A stretch of DNA of 42,084 nt, from contig SKJJ01000167.1 in the NCBI GenBank assembly GCA_007115975.1, positions 1-42,084 on the forward strand, in the 5' to 3' direction. The notes beneath the pieces were generated by a model that worked only from the letters and a program-made list of their open reading frames with translations, was not told where the DNA came from and ran no database searches. The translations under genes and the position numbers were made by a program. The stretch is from Chitinispirillum sp. (GTDB lineage: Bacteria > Fibrobacterota > Chitinivibrionia > Chitinivibrionales > Chitinispirillaceae). Shown here in pieces: positions 25,153 to 33,849 of this stretch (position 1 is the first letter of the stretch; every line of letters starts with the position of its first letter).

Positions 25153-26258
25153 AGTATCTTAATATACTGTTGTCCGCCAACCTGCCGGATAAGACCTTTA
25201 AGTTCCATGTTCAATAATTTGTCAAAAAGTTCGCCGGCAGCAGTATCCAGTTTTTCAGCAATCTGATCAATACGAACAGGGTTGCAGGAAAGTGTGTCGA
25301 GCAGCGATTTTTCCCAGTCGCTGAGAATCTCCTTTATGGGAGGAGTGCTTTCTGAAGTCAGGCTGTTTGCCCCGCCGGTGAGTGGTGTGCCTGAAATAAA
25401 GCGAATGTTTTCAACGATATCCCGGGCACAGTGCACCGGTACCGCTCCGTGCTTAATAAGGTTAAAGGTGCCCTGGCTTGATGCAGAGGTGATTGGTCCG
25501 GGCACGGCAAAGACCTCCCTGTTCTGATTGAGCGCATAGTTTGCGGTAATAAGGCTTCCGCTGCGCAACCCTGCCTCAACAACAACCGTTCCTGCTGAGA
25601 GTCCGCTGATTATTCTGTTTCTTCTGGGAAAGTTGTACGCCTCCGGAGCTGTTCCCATAGGAAATTCCGACAGCAACGCGCCATTTTTCACAATCTGCTC
25701 CGAAAGTCCCCTGTTTGAACTGGGGTAAACTATATCGATGCCACACCCAAGAACTGCTATTGTTTTGCCCCCAATGTCCATTGCCGCCTTATGGGCAATG
25801 GTGTCTATCCCCTTGGCCATGCCGCTTACAATCACCAGACCTTTTCTGGCAATTTCCGTACTTAAGGAGCGTGCTACCTGTTTTCCATACTCAGTGGGCA
25901 GACGGGTCCCTACAACCGCGATTGAATCCCGGTGAAGAACAGAAAAATCCCCTTTTACAAAAATTACAGGCGGCGGAGCAAAAATCTCCTTGAGATAGAC
26001 CGGATAGCGCGAATCGTGAAGTGTTAGTACGGTAACATCCTCTTTGTGCGCCTTTTGTATCTGCTCCTGAGCAAATGAGAACAACTTTCCGTCTCTGAGC
26101 GTTTCCAAACAGGACTCCGGCAACAATCCCGATTTCCTCAAAATCTGGTCACCGGCTTTAAATATCTCCTCAGGAGAGCCAAAATATTTTAACAGCTCAC
26201 CAATACGCACCGGCCCAAGCCCCTTAACTGAATTGAGTGCGATCCAGGCGATTGGCAC
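25149..26258 (-). CDS. dprA: DNA-processing protein DprA
   Basis: DprA binds incoming single-stranded DNA during transformation and loads RecA. The 369-residue protein has an N-terminal helix-hairpin-helix/SAM-like part (VKGLGPVRIGELLKYFGSPE), the Rossmann-type DprA core (IAVVGTRLPTEYG, IVSGMAKGIDTIAHKAA, FPRRNRIISGLS and GLRSGSLITANYAL) and a C-terminal winged-helix DML1-type domain. The start is GTG, preceded by AGGGGGGA. It heads the dprA-ftsB-DUF502-recO group, linking two RecA mediators in one transcript. Confidence 0.96.
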   Translation of the reverse strand: MPIAWIALNSVKGLGPVRIGELLKYFGSPEEIFKAGDQILRKSGLLPESCLETLRDGKLFSFAQEQIQKAHKEDVTVLTLHDSRYPVYLKEIFAPPPVIFVKGDFSVLHRDSIAVVGTRLPTEYGKQVARSLSTEIARKGLVIVSGMAKGIDTIAHKAAMDIGGKTIAVLGCGIDIVYPSSNRGLSEQIVKNGALLSEFPMGTAPEAYNFPRRNRIISGLSAGTVVVEAGLRSGSLITANYALNQNREVFAVPGPITSASSQGTFNLIKHGAVPVHCARDIVENIRFISGTPLTGGANSLTSESTPPIKEILSDWEKSLLDTLSCNPVRIDQIAEKLDTAAGELFDKLLNMELKGLIRQVGGQQYIKIL

Positions 26259-26468
26259 TGCTTCCCCCCTTTTTTTACGATGAGTAGATCTGTTGAATCA
26301 AAATAAATTCCGGTTTCAGGTGCGTTCGGTATTTTAATTATTCTGAGACGATAGCGGATTATGTTGCTGTCAGAAATGATAGTTGTTGACTGAATTACAG
26401 GTCAGGAATCATTTTATATGATTGTTTTTCACTGTAATCATAAAATTTTGGAAAGGAAGTCCATCCAA

Positions 26469-26558
26469 ATGGCGAATGTAAAAAAGAAAAGAAAAGCCAA
26501 GATTAATAAGCATAAAAGAAAAAAGATGCGCCGTCTGAACCGCCACAAGAAAAAATAA
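26469..26558 (+). CDS. bS22-like (AURKAIP1/COX24 domain) mini ribosomal protein
   Basis: This is a 29-residue gene, MANVKKKRKAKINKHKRKKM and then RRLNRHKKK. Eighteen residues are Lys or Arg. The pattern of basic clusters around a conserved KxNKHKRKKMRR core matches the AURKAIP1/COX24 family, which includes mycobacterial bS22 and mitochondrial mS38, proteins bound to 16S rRNA in the small subunit. The ATG is preceded by GGAAAGGAAG. A perfect 12-bp terminator begins 22 nt after the stop, so the gene is probably transcribed alone. It is easily missed by gene callers because of its length. Confidence 0.82.
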   Translation: MANVKKKRKAKINKHKRKKMRRLNRHKKK

Positions 26559-26580
26559 GTTTTTCTGTTTAAACTTCCCT

Positions 26581-26620
26581 GTATCACGGAAGATCTCCTC
26601 TGTTGGAGCTTCCGTGATAC
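26581..26620 (+). terminator. Strong hairpin terminator of the bS22-like gene
   Basis: GTATCACGGAAG (26581-26592) pairs without mismatch with CTTCCGTGATAC (26609-26620). An inner CTCC/GGAG pair extends the helix across a two-base bulge. It is followed by CTGTTTT on the plus strand. Confidence 0.88.
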
Positions 26621-26820
26621 CTGTTTTAAGCTTCTTTACTATCTTGTCCGGCCACTGATCTGGTGTCGCAAACGGTATCGTTATTTTTAATCAGGCATAG
26701 TCTATGAAGAGCAGATGTATGCATGGTCCCCGGCTGGAGGGGGTGCTTGAGTCGGGTCTGCTATATCGAAGCGTTTGGGACTGTTTTTCTGGCAATCAAT
26801 TCGTTGCGGGGAAACTTTTC
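26621..26820. other. Intergenic stretch without a recognisable gene
   Basis: Between the bS22 terminator and the GATTCCGATT-type element I see no open frame with family resemblance. It must carry at least part of the upstream region of the lipoprotein gene at 26925. Confidence 0.4.
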
Positions 26821-26850
26821 AATTCCGATTTCAACTGCGACTACGATTAA
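26821..26850 (+). repeat. GATTCCGATT-type intergenic element, copy 2
   Basis: AATTCCGATTTCAACTGCGA followed by CTACGATTAA aligns with the minus-strand copy at 11086-11118, with scattered substitutions and length differences. Both are followed by an A/G-rich run and then GTTATG. This copy lies 74 nt upstream of an exported lipoprotein gene in the same orientation. Confidence 0.5.
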
Positions 26851-26924
26851 GAAAAAAAGTTATGTACCCCCACCATAATTGGTTTATCTTTATATATAGA
26901 GCCTAATACATAAGGAGGAGAAAT

Positions 26925-28085
26925 ATGAACCAATTACAAAAACTCACGGTTGCCACACTCTTTCTGTCTGTTCTGTTCCTTGTGGGGTGCAGCACAGACA
27001 CTCTCCTTGTCATCGAACACCCTGTTGAAGCCAAACCGGGGGATACCATTACCGTAGAGTTGGGGAGTTTTTACGGACACGCCACTCCGATGGGGATGGT
27101 AATTTCACCTGTAAACAGAGACAGCCTTCATTTTCTCATAGGGCTGCCTGAGGGCTGGCGGGTGCTTTCAGTTGATTACCACATTGCCCGCGACTGGAAA
27201 TTTGCCAATGACCTTCTAAAAGTCGTTGATCTTCAAGACCTTGAAACAGATAATACATTTGCTCAAAACAGCGAACTGTTTACCGATTCCATCGCCTCTT
27301 TCAGGCTTTCAAAACAGCCAATGGAATCAAATCCTTCACTTGCCGCCCTGTTTGCCGGTCGTACCCACAACGCCTCCGCTGCCTTCGGGACAGAGGATGA
27401 GCCGCGTGTGGTCACTACCGATGGCATTGACCGTTGGGTTGGTTTCAGCTCACCGGTCAATATACGTCTGGCACAATTTTCCCCGACTGACACCGTCGTC
27501 TCACTGCCCGATTCGGTTATCGCGGAGTTGGATGAACAGTATCAGCAGATGGCAGAAGCTATCGGGGTGACCATCGTGCCGGTCTACCTGCATGCAACCA
27601 TTATAACCGGTGATCAGGCCGGTCTTCATGATATCTACTACTACAGCAAAACTGCTCAACTGCCAGAAGGTGAGGATTTCACCCAATATCCTGATTTGGA
27701 CGATCAGTCATCACTTTTGCAGCAACTGGCAATGTTGGACCGGGGCAGCATGGTCTATGTGAGTGTAAATACAGGGCCTGATGTCTCTGTTTTGTCACAA
27801 AAGACTATCAGAGCAACATCCGGCGACCTCAAGGCGTATCCGGCCTCCTTCTCCGCTCATACCACCATAACGGTTCCTGAAAATCGCTCAGGGGATCAGA
27901 GAGTTGTAATTAAATCTCTTGATGGCAAACTGGTAAAAATCTTGTCAATTAAAAATGGTGCAAATCAAGTGATATGGGACGGAACCGACAGGTCCGGTTC
28001 GCGGGCAGTACCGGGAACATACGTTGTCAGCTTTGTTGATTCCAACAGAGCATTGTCATCGGTTGTGGTCAATAAAATCAGGTGA
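26925..28085 (+). CDS. Lipoprotein with a C-terminal FlgD-like domain
   Basis: The 386-residue protein begins with a type II signal peptide (lipobox LVGC, Cys22). The body is beta-rich with acidic linkers and matches no enzyme I recognise; an N-terminal part (PGDTITVELGSFYGHATPMG) could be an Ig-like domain. The last 65 residues (VVIKSLDGKLVKILSIKNG, then WDGTDRSGSRAVPGTYVVSF) form a FlgD-like Ig domain, the kind often found at the C-terminus of secreted FCB-group proteins. The ATG has an excellent AAGGAGGAG. A role in surface binding or assembly is a guess. Confidence 0.82.
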   Translation: MNQLQKLTVATLFLSVLFLVGCSTDTLLVIEHPVEAKPGDTITVELGSFYGHATPMGMVISPVNRDSLHFLIGLPEGWRVLSVDYHIARDWKFANDLLKVVDLQDLETDNTFAQNSELFTDSIASFRLSKQPMESNPSLAALFAGRTHNASAAFGTEDEPRVVTTDGIDRWVGFSSPVNIRLAQFSPTDTVVSLPDSVIAELDEQYQQMAEAIGVTIVPVYLHATIITGDQAGLHDIYYYSKTAQLPEGEDFTQYPDLDDQSSLLQQLAMLDRGSMVYVSVNTGPDVSVLSQKTIRATSGDLKAYPASFSAHTTITVPENRSGDQRVVIKSLDGKLVKILSIKNGANQVIWDGTDRSGSRAVPGTYVVSFVDSNRALSSVVVNKIR

Positions 28086-28354
28086 GAAGGCTGAAGAGCC
28101 CTCTTTCTCCATCGTTTTGGGGACCGGCAGGGGGTTTCGAAAAAAAACAGAAGAAAAGTACGAAACTCGTAAAGCGAAATCCGACACCGTACCCGGTGTG
28201 GATGCGGAGGAATTGATTCTGTTCGATTTCAAACGCAGAAGTATCGAGCTTGAACACTGTGAAAGTGGGAGTGAGAGGTGCTTGCTCCCCTATTATGCCA
28301 GGAGCCATTTTCCAACTGCTATTCCCATCTACATCTACCAAACAAAAAAGCCGT
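28086..28354. other. Intergenic region between converging genes
   Basis: This 269-base stretch between the lipoprotein and methyltransferase stops has frames open in both directions, but none resembles a known protein. A short GGGAG/CTCCC inverted repeat lies near 28268-28292. I see no T-rich terminator. Confidence 0.4.
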
Positions 28355-29071
28355 TTAGCTCCTTTTTCTTGCCACACAAAAAAGAGATCCGATATACCTG
28401 AAAGCCTCAAGGCGATAGAAGGCGTCAATCTGTTGGTGTGAATTGAGTTTGACCGTAGTATCTGCATAATACCCTCTGGTGTCCTCAAGGTGATTTGCCA
28501 GATGAATGCAATAGTTATCCCAGCCGCTTTGGGGAACAAGTCCCACAAAATGGGTGTTGAAACCGCAGGCGTTTGCCAGAGCTCTGTAGTCCTCCTCCTT
28601 TTTTAATTTGCAGCGGAATGTTTTTTCAAACGATGCTATCTTTTTGGGGTCTGAACCTTGAAGCTGAACTGGAGCGCTGAATGCAAGCCATCCCCTTGGA
28701 AGCAGCAGGTCTGAAACGGTATGGAGCAGATTGGCGCTGTTATCATCGGCAAGGGTGTCACCCTCAAGAAAAGCGAGCTCGAAGGTACCCTTTTCAAGTG
28801 AGGGGGAGGGGAAATCGGAAGAAAATGAGATAAGGTGGCTGACCTTTTTTTTGATTGCCAGAGATTGTGCAGTATCGACTTTTAGCTTATCAGAGTCAAA
28901 TGCTGAAATTTTACAACGGAACTCTGATGCCAGATCACAGACACTCTCTCCAAATGCACACCCTAAACAGAGGACATTGCTGGATGGGTTAACACCTGCA
29001 AATCTTGCCCCTGTGAGCACAAACTCTTTTCCTGCCGGAGACGGGTAGTTGCACTTTTTATCGGTTACCAT
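28355..29071 (-). CDS. SAM-dependent class I methyltransferase
   Basis: The 238-residue protein shows a class I methyltransferase core. Motif I is NVLCLGCAFGESVCDLA, followed by an acidic residue after the next strand (KISAFDSDKLKV), a GTFELAFLEGDTL motif IV-like stretch and LLPRGWLAFSAPV as a post-motif. The layout resembles small-molecule methyltransferases of the methyltransf_11/25 groups, and the substrate cannot be predicted. It starts 25 nt after the mraY stop, with AGGA upstream, and is probably co-transcribed with it; a link to lipid or cell-wall metabolism is therefore possible. Confidence 0.78.
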   Translation of the reverse strand: MVTDKKCNYPSPAGKEFVLTGARFAGVNPSSNVLCLGCAFGESVCDLASEFRCKISAFDSDKLKVDTAQSLAIKKKVSHLISFSSDFPSPSLEKGTFELAFLEGDTLADDNSANLLHTVSDLLLPRGWLAFSAPVQLQGSDPKKIASFEKTFRCKLKKEEDYRALANACGFNTHFVGLVPQSGWDNYCIHLANHLEDTRGYYADTTVKLNSHQQIDAFYRLEAFRYIGSLFCVARKRS

Positions 29072-29096
29072 AGGCGTTTTTTCCTGTATTCGCTCC

Positions 29097-30227
29097 TCAG
29101 CGTATCTTTAAAAACAGCACAAGACCCAATACAAGGCACACAACCGATAATATATGGAAACGCCAGGCGATCTTTGATTTTATGTGAAATTCGCCTGAGT
29201 AGAGACCGCTTTGACGCATAAGGATCTGAAAGTGGTGATGTATCGGAGCCATGAGAAATACCCGTTTGCCGGTGAGTTTAAAGTAGCCTATCTGGACCAC
29301 TACTGAAACGAATTCGAGAAAGAATATAAAACCGACAATGGGGAGGTAAAACCCAGCTTTGGTGAAGATAAACAGTATCCCTATAAGTCCGCCAAGTCCC
29401 ACTGATCCTGAATCTCCCATGATAATGGTTGAAGGTGGGGAGTTGTACCACAGATAAGCAAGCAGTGTTCCGATAACCGCACCGATAAGCGGCAGGATCT
29501 CCTGTAATCCTACAATATGGGGAATAAGAAGATAGTTACTCCATATGCTGTTACTGGATATAAAGGAGATAATGCCGACAAAAAGGAAGCAGCATATTGA
29601 TGGAACCGTGGCGAGAGTATCAAATCCATCCGTGAAGTTGACTCCGTTTGCCAGAACGGCGATGGTGAATGCCATAAAGGGGATAAAAAGCCAGAATGGC
29701 AAAGAGGGAAAATGTTTTGTGATACTGACAAGAGGTAGATTGACATCGCCGTTAATATTGGGGATGTACCGGTACGCTGCAACTGCAACGAAAAAGGAGA
29801 TCGTGATATAGAGAAAAAGTCTCAGGCTTGCAGATATTCCGTCTGCTTTGTACTGGTAATCCTGTTTGGATATGATCCCTTTGGCGATATTTCGTTTGTT
29901 TATGACCTTGGCAAGATCATCCACCGCCCCTATTATACTGAAAAAAACATAGATAATCAGCGCAGAGAAAACATAGCTGTTGATCCGAACCGCTACAAAA
30001 GTAGTGAAAACTATGATAACCATAAAAAGGATACCCGCAGGCATCACCGGACCATCAGATGTTTTCTCGAACTCAGAGGATATCTGGAATTTATTCAGAA
30101 AAGCAATATAGGGGGGGAACAGAAGCATGGCAAGAATAAAAGAGATAACGGTGGCCATACTGGTTGCAAAAAGACGGCTGTGTAAAAGATGGATCTCAGT
30201 ATTTTGGTAAAGTAGTTCTATCAGCAT
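29097..30227 (-). CDS. mraY: Phospho-N-acetylmuramoyl-pentapeptide transferase (MraY)
   Basis: MraY transfers phospho-MurNAc-pentapeptide from UDP to undecaprenyl phosphate, making lipid I at the inner membrane. The 376-residue protein has about ten membrane helices. Key motifs are present: the Asp pair in GAVDDLAKV (103-104), NGVNFTDGFDTLA, IMGDSGSVGLGG, and the MraY-specific MAPIHHHF with His330-332. The C-terminus WRFHILSV...LFLKIR is also typical. The usual GTPTMGG motif is changed to DGPVMPAG and other motifs deviate slightly, so it is a diverged member. It lies outside any dcw cluster, followed by a methyltransferase gene. Whether it is the only mraY is not known. Confidence 0.9.
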   Translation of the reverse strand: MLIELLYQNTEIHLLHSRLFATSMATVISFILAMLLFPPYIAFLNKFQISSEFEKTSDGPVMPAGILFMVIIVFTTFVAVRINSYVFSALIIYVFFSIIGAVDDLAKVINKRNIAKGIISKQDYQYKADGISASLRLFLYITISFFVAVAAYRYIPNINGDVNLPLVSITKHFPSLPFWLFIPFMAFTIAVLANGVNFTDGFDTLATVPSICCFLFVGIISFISSNSIWSNYLLIPHIVGLQEILPLIGAVIGTLLAYLWYNSPPSTIIMGDSGSVGLGGLIGILFIFTKAGFYLPIVGFIFFLEFVSVVVQIGYFKLTGKRVFLMAPIHHHFQILMRQSGLYSGEFHIKSKIAWRFHILSVVCLVLGLVLFLKIR

Positions 30228-30509
30228 TGTGTTTTTATGTAGGTGGTTTCTCTATAGATATAGCATATTTTCCTGGTACGACCGGTTTACTGCGACGTCT
30301 AACATTAAAAATAGTTACAAACCGCACCCAAAGAGAAGAGTAAAGGGGTTTTATCTTTTGGTCCGGAGCGTTACTTGCCGTTGGGAGGGAACAGTGCAGA
30401 AAAAGATATTATTTACACAGTGGGAGCAATCCATTATTTTTTTCCAGGGGTGAAAAATGATCTTTTTGAAATAATTAGCAACTACTGAAGCCCAGAGGCA
30501 AAAAACGTA

Positions 30510-31178
30510 ATGAGAAAAAAATTAGATCCTCTGTTTTTGGATTACGCAACATACATAAAGATGCTCGATGATATCGAGCATGCTTATCATAATAATACAC
30601 CTATGCCCGATAAAACAGCTCACGATGTACCAGTTGCCACTACAATCATTCCAATAAAAAAAGATCACGATTTTACATTTGTATCCCTGGAAAAAGAGAG
30701 AACCGTTGTATGCTTTCAGAGTTCAAATGATCGTTTGGACTGGATATCAAATTTTCGATTTCTGCAGGGTATACGATTTGGGCTCCATGGTGGAATTTTT
30801 CACTGTGCGGTTAAGTTTAAAAAAGAGTTGTTGGATCTGGTGGATCCCGACAAAAAAATTGTGGTCGTTGGGCATTCCCGCGGCGGCGCTTTGGCCCTGT
30901 TTATCGCCATATTTCTGTATAAAAAACTCAAAGTCCATATTGCCGTTATGAGTTTCGGTTCGCCCCGTGTGGTGGGGAATCGCTACAAAAAGATGTTTAA
31001 CTCCTTTACTATCCACTATAATAATGTGCGAAACAGACGTGATCCTGTCTGCAGACTTGGCATTCCGCTGTTTAAAAATGTGGGCTGTATTAAATCCCTG
31101 CCGGTACCGTTTTTGTGGAATTTCAATTTACATAAAAGGCACACCGGGTATTTTGAGAATATAAAAAGATTGTCCTGA
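30510..31178 (+). CDS. Class 3 lipase family protein
   Basis: The 222-residue protein matches the fungal-type lipase class 3 (PF01764) fold. The nucleophile Ser123 lies in VVGHSRGGALALF, the likely acid is Asp178 (NRRDPVCRL) and the likely base is His211 (HKRHTGYF); SFGSPRVVGN is also a hallmark. No signal peptide or membrane segment is present, so it is probably cytoplasmic, acting on intracellular acylglycerols or phospholipids. The intergenic 282 bases upstream (30228-30509) hold no other gene I can support. The start is the ATG after AGAGG. Confidence 0.85.
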   Translation: MRKKLDPLFLDYATYIKMLDDIEHAYHNNTPMPDKTAHDVPVATTIIPIKKDHDFTFVSLEKERTVVCFQSSNDRLDWISNFRFLQGIRFGLHGGIFHCAVKFKKELLDLVDPDKKIVVVGHSRGGALALFIAIFLYKKLKVHIAVMSFGSPRVVGNRYKKMFNSFTIHYNNVRNRRDPVCRLGIPLFKNVGCIKSLPVPFLWNFNLHKRHTGYFENIKRLS

Positions 31179-31208
31179 AACAGGAATATTGTGTGCCAGG
31201 AACGGGGA

Positions 31209-31263
31209 GGCAGCAAACTGCCGCGTTAATTAAGCCTTGTCGTGAGCAAAACCGCAGGCGGTT
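31209..31263 (+). terminator. Two small hairpins after the lipase gene
   Basis: GGCAG-CAAA-CTGCC (31209-31222) and AACCG-CAGG-CGGTT (31250-31263) are perfect five-base-pair hairpins with tetraloops. No T-run follows either. They may mark the 3' end of the lipase transcript or be a short repeat element. Confidence 0.35.
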
Positions 31264-31368
31264 AAGATGGCATTACACTCTTTGTTGGTTAGTTTAAGGC
31301 AGCTTTTAGTTATATTTTATTAACAGGCACCAGACCTATGTCCCGGTGCAAAACCAGGGGAGGTTATA

Positions 31369-31887
31369 GTGGTTTTAAAAAAAAATATTGTTGCCGGCAT
31401 CATTTTTTCATCGTTGTTTTTTCTCTTCTGCAGCGAGGATGAAAACCCGCTGACATCTGCAACTGATCCAAACGAGATGTATGGAGTATGGCATACAGCT
31501 ATCCCCCGCTTTCCCAACATTACTCCCGATATCACAAATGTTGAGTATGAAATCAGCAGCGATTCCACCTTCAGTTTCAGTGTCAGCTATAAAGACCTGG
31601 GTGATACACTTATTGTAAACAGAGGGGACTGGAGTATGAGTGGTGCAGATACAATCTCCCTTAATGGACAGGAGTGTACCTTGCTAGATACCGCGTCGCA
31701 AATGATGGTCTCTTTTGAGGAATTTTATGGTCAAAACTCTATACCACCGGTGATTATGCCGGTAAACATAGAGTCCGGTGTGTGGACTCTTACCATCAAG
31801 GATCTCAGTCCTCTGATTGATGTTCTGGTCCCGGCGGATTTTATGGTCACCTTTGCTGATATACCGTTTGAGTTTGAGAAAAAGTAA
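31369..31887 (+). CDS. Small uncharacterised exported protein, possible lipoprotein
   Basis: The 172-residue product starts at GTG after GGGGAGG. It has a hydrophobic N-terminus ending in FLFC (Cys21) followed by SEDEN, which suggests a lipoprotein; the lipobox is not canonical because Phe replaces the small residue before Cys. The rest (MYGVWHTAIPRFP, then STFSFSVSYKDLGDTLIVN) has alternating beta-strand character like lipocalin-type or META-like domains, but I cannot assign a family. No convincing partner lies next to it. Confidence 0.7.
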   Translation: MVLKKNIVAGIIFSSLFFLFCSEDENPLTSATDPNEMYGVWHTAIPRFPNITPDITNVEYEISSDSTFSFSVSYKDLGDTLIVNRGDWSMSGADTISLNGQECTLLDTASQMMVSFEEFYGQNSIPPVIMPVNIESGVWTLTIKDLSPLIDVLVPADFMVTFADIPFEFEKK

Positions 31888-32036
31888 TTGCCGAGGGTTC
31901 AGTAGGTGCGCTTATGCTGCCAAGCGGATCAAAGAGGAGCTCTTTTTGGGGTGGAAAACGGACACCGAATCCTGAACAATGAAAACCATCTCTTCTCTTT
32001 ATCCATAATATAATTCTAAACAGTAGTTCTTCTGTT

Positions 32037-32064
32037 TTGATGTGAACCCGCCAAAAGGTATTTT
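32037..32064 (+). promoter_or_regulatory. Candidate promoter of the S1-domain gene
   Basis: TTGATG (32037-32042) and TATTTT (32059-32064) are 16 nt apart and lie just before the start at 32103. The resemblance to sigma-70 elements is moderate. An earlier TATAAT near 32010 lacks a good partner. Confidence 0.3.
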
Positions 32065-32102
32065 GTGATCCAAACCAATACCGCTAATTCTCTGGAGAAC
32101 TT

Positions 32103-33590
32103 ATGTACGACAAAAAGCACGACCCATTTTTTGATGAAACAAAAACTTCTGATAGCGAATCCGAAAAACTGATGAAAATGATAGAAGCGAGTGAAAAGAC
32201 GGTTAAAAGTTTTTCCCCCGGAATGAACGTCAGCGGCAAGGTGAGCCGGATAGGGTCGGAGTATGTCTTTGTAGAGATCGGTGCCAAAAATGAAGCGATG
32301 ATCAAGGTCGCAGAGTTAAAAACAGATGGCGGAGACGTTTCGGTGTGTGTAGGTGACACTGTGGAGGGGTTTATTATCTCCGAGCAGGAGGGTGAGATAC
32401 TTGTAAGCAAGAGCATGAACCACCATAATGCCGGTATGGAGGAGTTGATGGATGCCCTTGAAAACAAAATACCGGTGCAGGGTAAGGTTACCGGTATCAA
32501 CAAGGGTGGCCTGAATGTGAAAATCATGGGTAAGAAGGCGTTCTGTCCGGTTTCACAGATCGATATAAAATTCACCTCCGATATAAATGAGTATTTGGGC
32601 AAACAGATGGATTTTGTGATTACTAGAATCACCGAGGGCGGCAGGAATATAGTAGTGAGTCGTATTCCAGTGCTTGAACTGGGTATTGAAGATGAACTGA
32701 ATGGTCTGCAAAAGGCAGTGGAAAACAGAACCGTGCTTAAAGGGGCGATCACCAAGATCGCTGATTTTGGCCTTTTTGTTCAGGTCGGTAATCTGGAGGG
32801 TTTGGTTCACATCTCAGAGGTATCCTGGGAGAGAGCTGAAAATCTTTCAGAATCTTTTGTTGTGGGACAGGAAGTTGAGGTGATGGTGTTGAAGCTTGAG
32901 AGAAAAGGGCAGCTTAAAAATCTCAAACTCTCTCTTTCAATCAAGCAGGTTTTTGAAAACCCCTGGACATCGATTGCCGACAAACTAAGTATTGGTTCAT
33001 CAGTTACAGGTAAAGTCACCCGTCTGGCCGATTTTGGTGCATTTGTGGAGATCCTGCCCGGGGTTGAAGGGCTGGTGCATATTTCTGAAATGTCCTGGGG
33101 CAAGAGGGTGAACCACCCTTCGGAAGTGGTCAAACCGGCTCAGAGTGTAAAGGTTACAGTGTTAGGTATAAATGAGGATAAAAGATCGGTATCCCTGAGT
33201 CTCAAAGACCTCACTGAGGATCCATGGAATGATATAGAAAGTAATTTGCCGGTTGGAACAGAAGTAAACGGAACGGTTGCTAAAAAAGCACAATATGGCT
33301 ATTTTGTTGATTTATTGGAGGGTATTACCGGGCTGCTGGTTAACCAGAAGATAGAGTCGTCCAAAAAAGAGAGTGTAAAGGTTGGTGAACAGGTAACGGT
33401 ACGAATCGATTCAATCGATACAGAGAGCCGGAGAGTTTCGCTCTCAATGGGATTGGCTGATACTGCAACGGAAACCAAAGAGACCCGCCAGTTCATAAAA
33501 AAACAGAACAGCCCAAAGAAAAGAGATGAAAAAGGGTCTGCAACAGATTTTGGGGCAGCACTTATGGAAGCTCTTAAGTCGAAAAAGTAG
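32103..33590 (+). CDS. S1 RNA-binding protein with five S1 domains (ribosomal protein S1-like)
   Basis: The 495-residue protein carries five consecutive S1 OB-fold domains at roughly 39-103, 125-190, 210-285, 298-372 and 385-455. The third and fourth are the most canonical (KIADFGLFVQVGNLEGLVHI and LADFGAFVEILPGVEGLVHI). The second contains INKGGLNVKIMGKKAFCPVS, typical of S1 proteins. The N-terminal 35 residues are acidic and disordered. It may be the ribosomal S1 itself or an S1-like paralogue, so I give no symbol. GGAG precedes the ATG. It would bind mRNA on the 30S subunit or act as an RNA chaperone. Confidence 0.88.
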   Translation: MYDKKHDPFFDETKTSDSESEKLMKMIEASEKTVKSFSPGMNVSGKVSRIGSEYVFVEIGAKNEAMIKVAELKTDGGDVSVCVGDTVEGFIISEQEGEILVSKSMNHHNAGMEELMDALENKIPVQGKVTGINKGGLNVKIMGKKAFCPVSQIDIKFTSDINEYLGKQMDFVITRITEGGRNIVVSRIPVLELGIEDELNGLQKAVENRTVLKGAITKIADFGLFVQVGNLEGLVHISEVSWERAENLSESFVVGQEVEVMVLKLERKGQLKNLKLSLSIKQVFENPWTSIADKLSIGSSVTGKVTRLADFGAFVEILPGVEGLVHISEMSWGKRVNHPSEVVKPAQSVKVTVLGINEDKRSVSLSLKDLTEDPWNDIESNLPVGTEVNGTVAKKAQYGYFVDLLEGITGLLVNQKIESSKKESVKVGEQVTVRIDSIDTESRRVSLSMGLADTATETKETRQFIKKQNSPKKRDEKGSATDFGAALMEALKSKK

Positions 33591-33849
33591 GTTGGCAGAT
33601 CAGAGTCGGCACTGATGGCAAAAGAAATGTCTCAGCAGCCAAGGAGACGGAACGTACTCTTTGCAGCCGTTTTCAAAATTCAGGGATGTTTTGTTGTAGC
33701 CATGTGGTCATGGTCTCAAATGAGGCGGGATATTCTTTGAGGGCATGATCCTGATCAGGCGCAACTGACGTTCGATGGGTACTAGAGTAAACCGTGTGAC
33801 CTGCTATTTCTGCTCTGCAAATCAAAATTTCCACCATCATAAAATCACA

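Noticed and set aside
28078..28548. 156-codon frame on the minus strand
   Set aside because: It overlaps the methyltransferase gene in another frame and has no recognisable motif.
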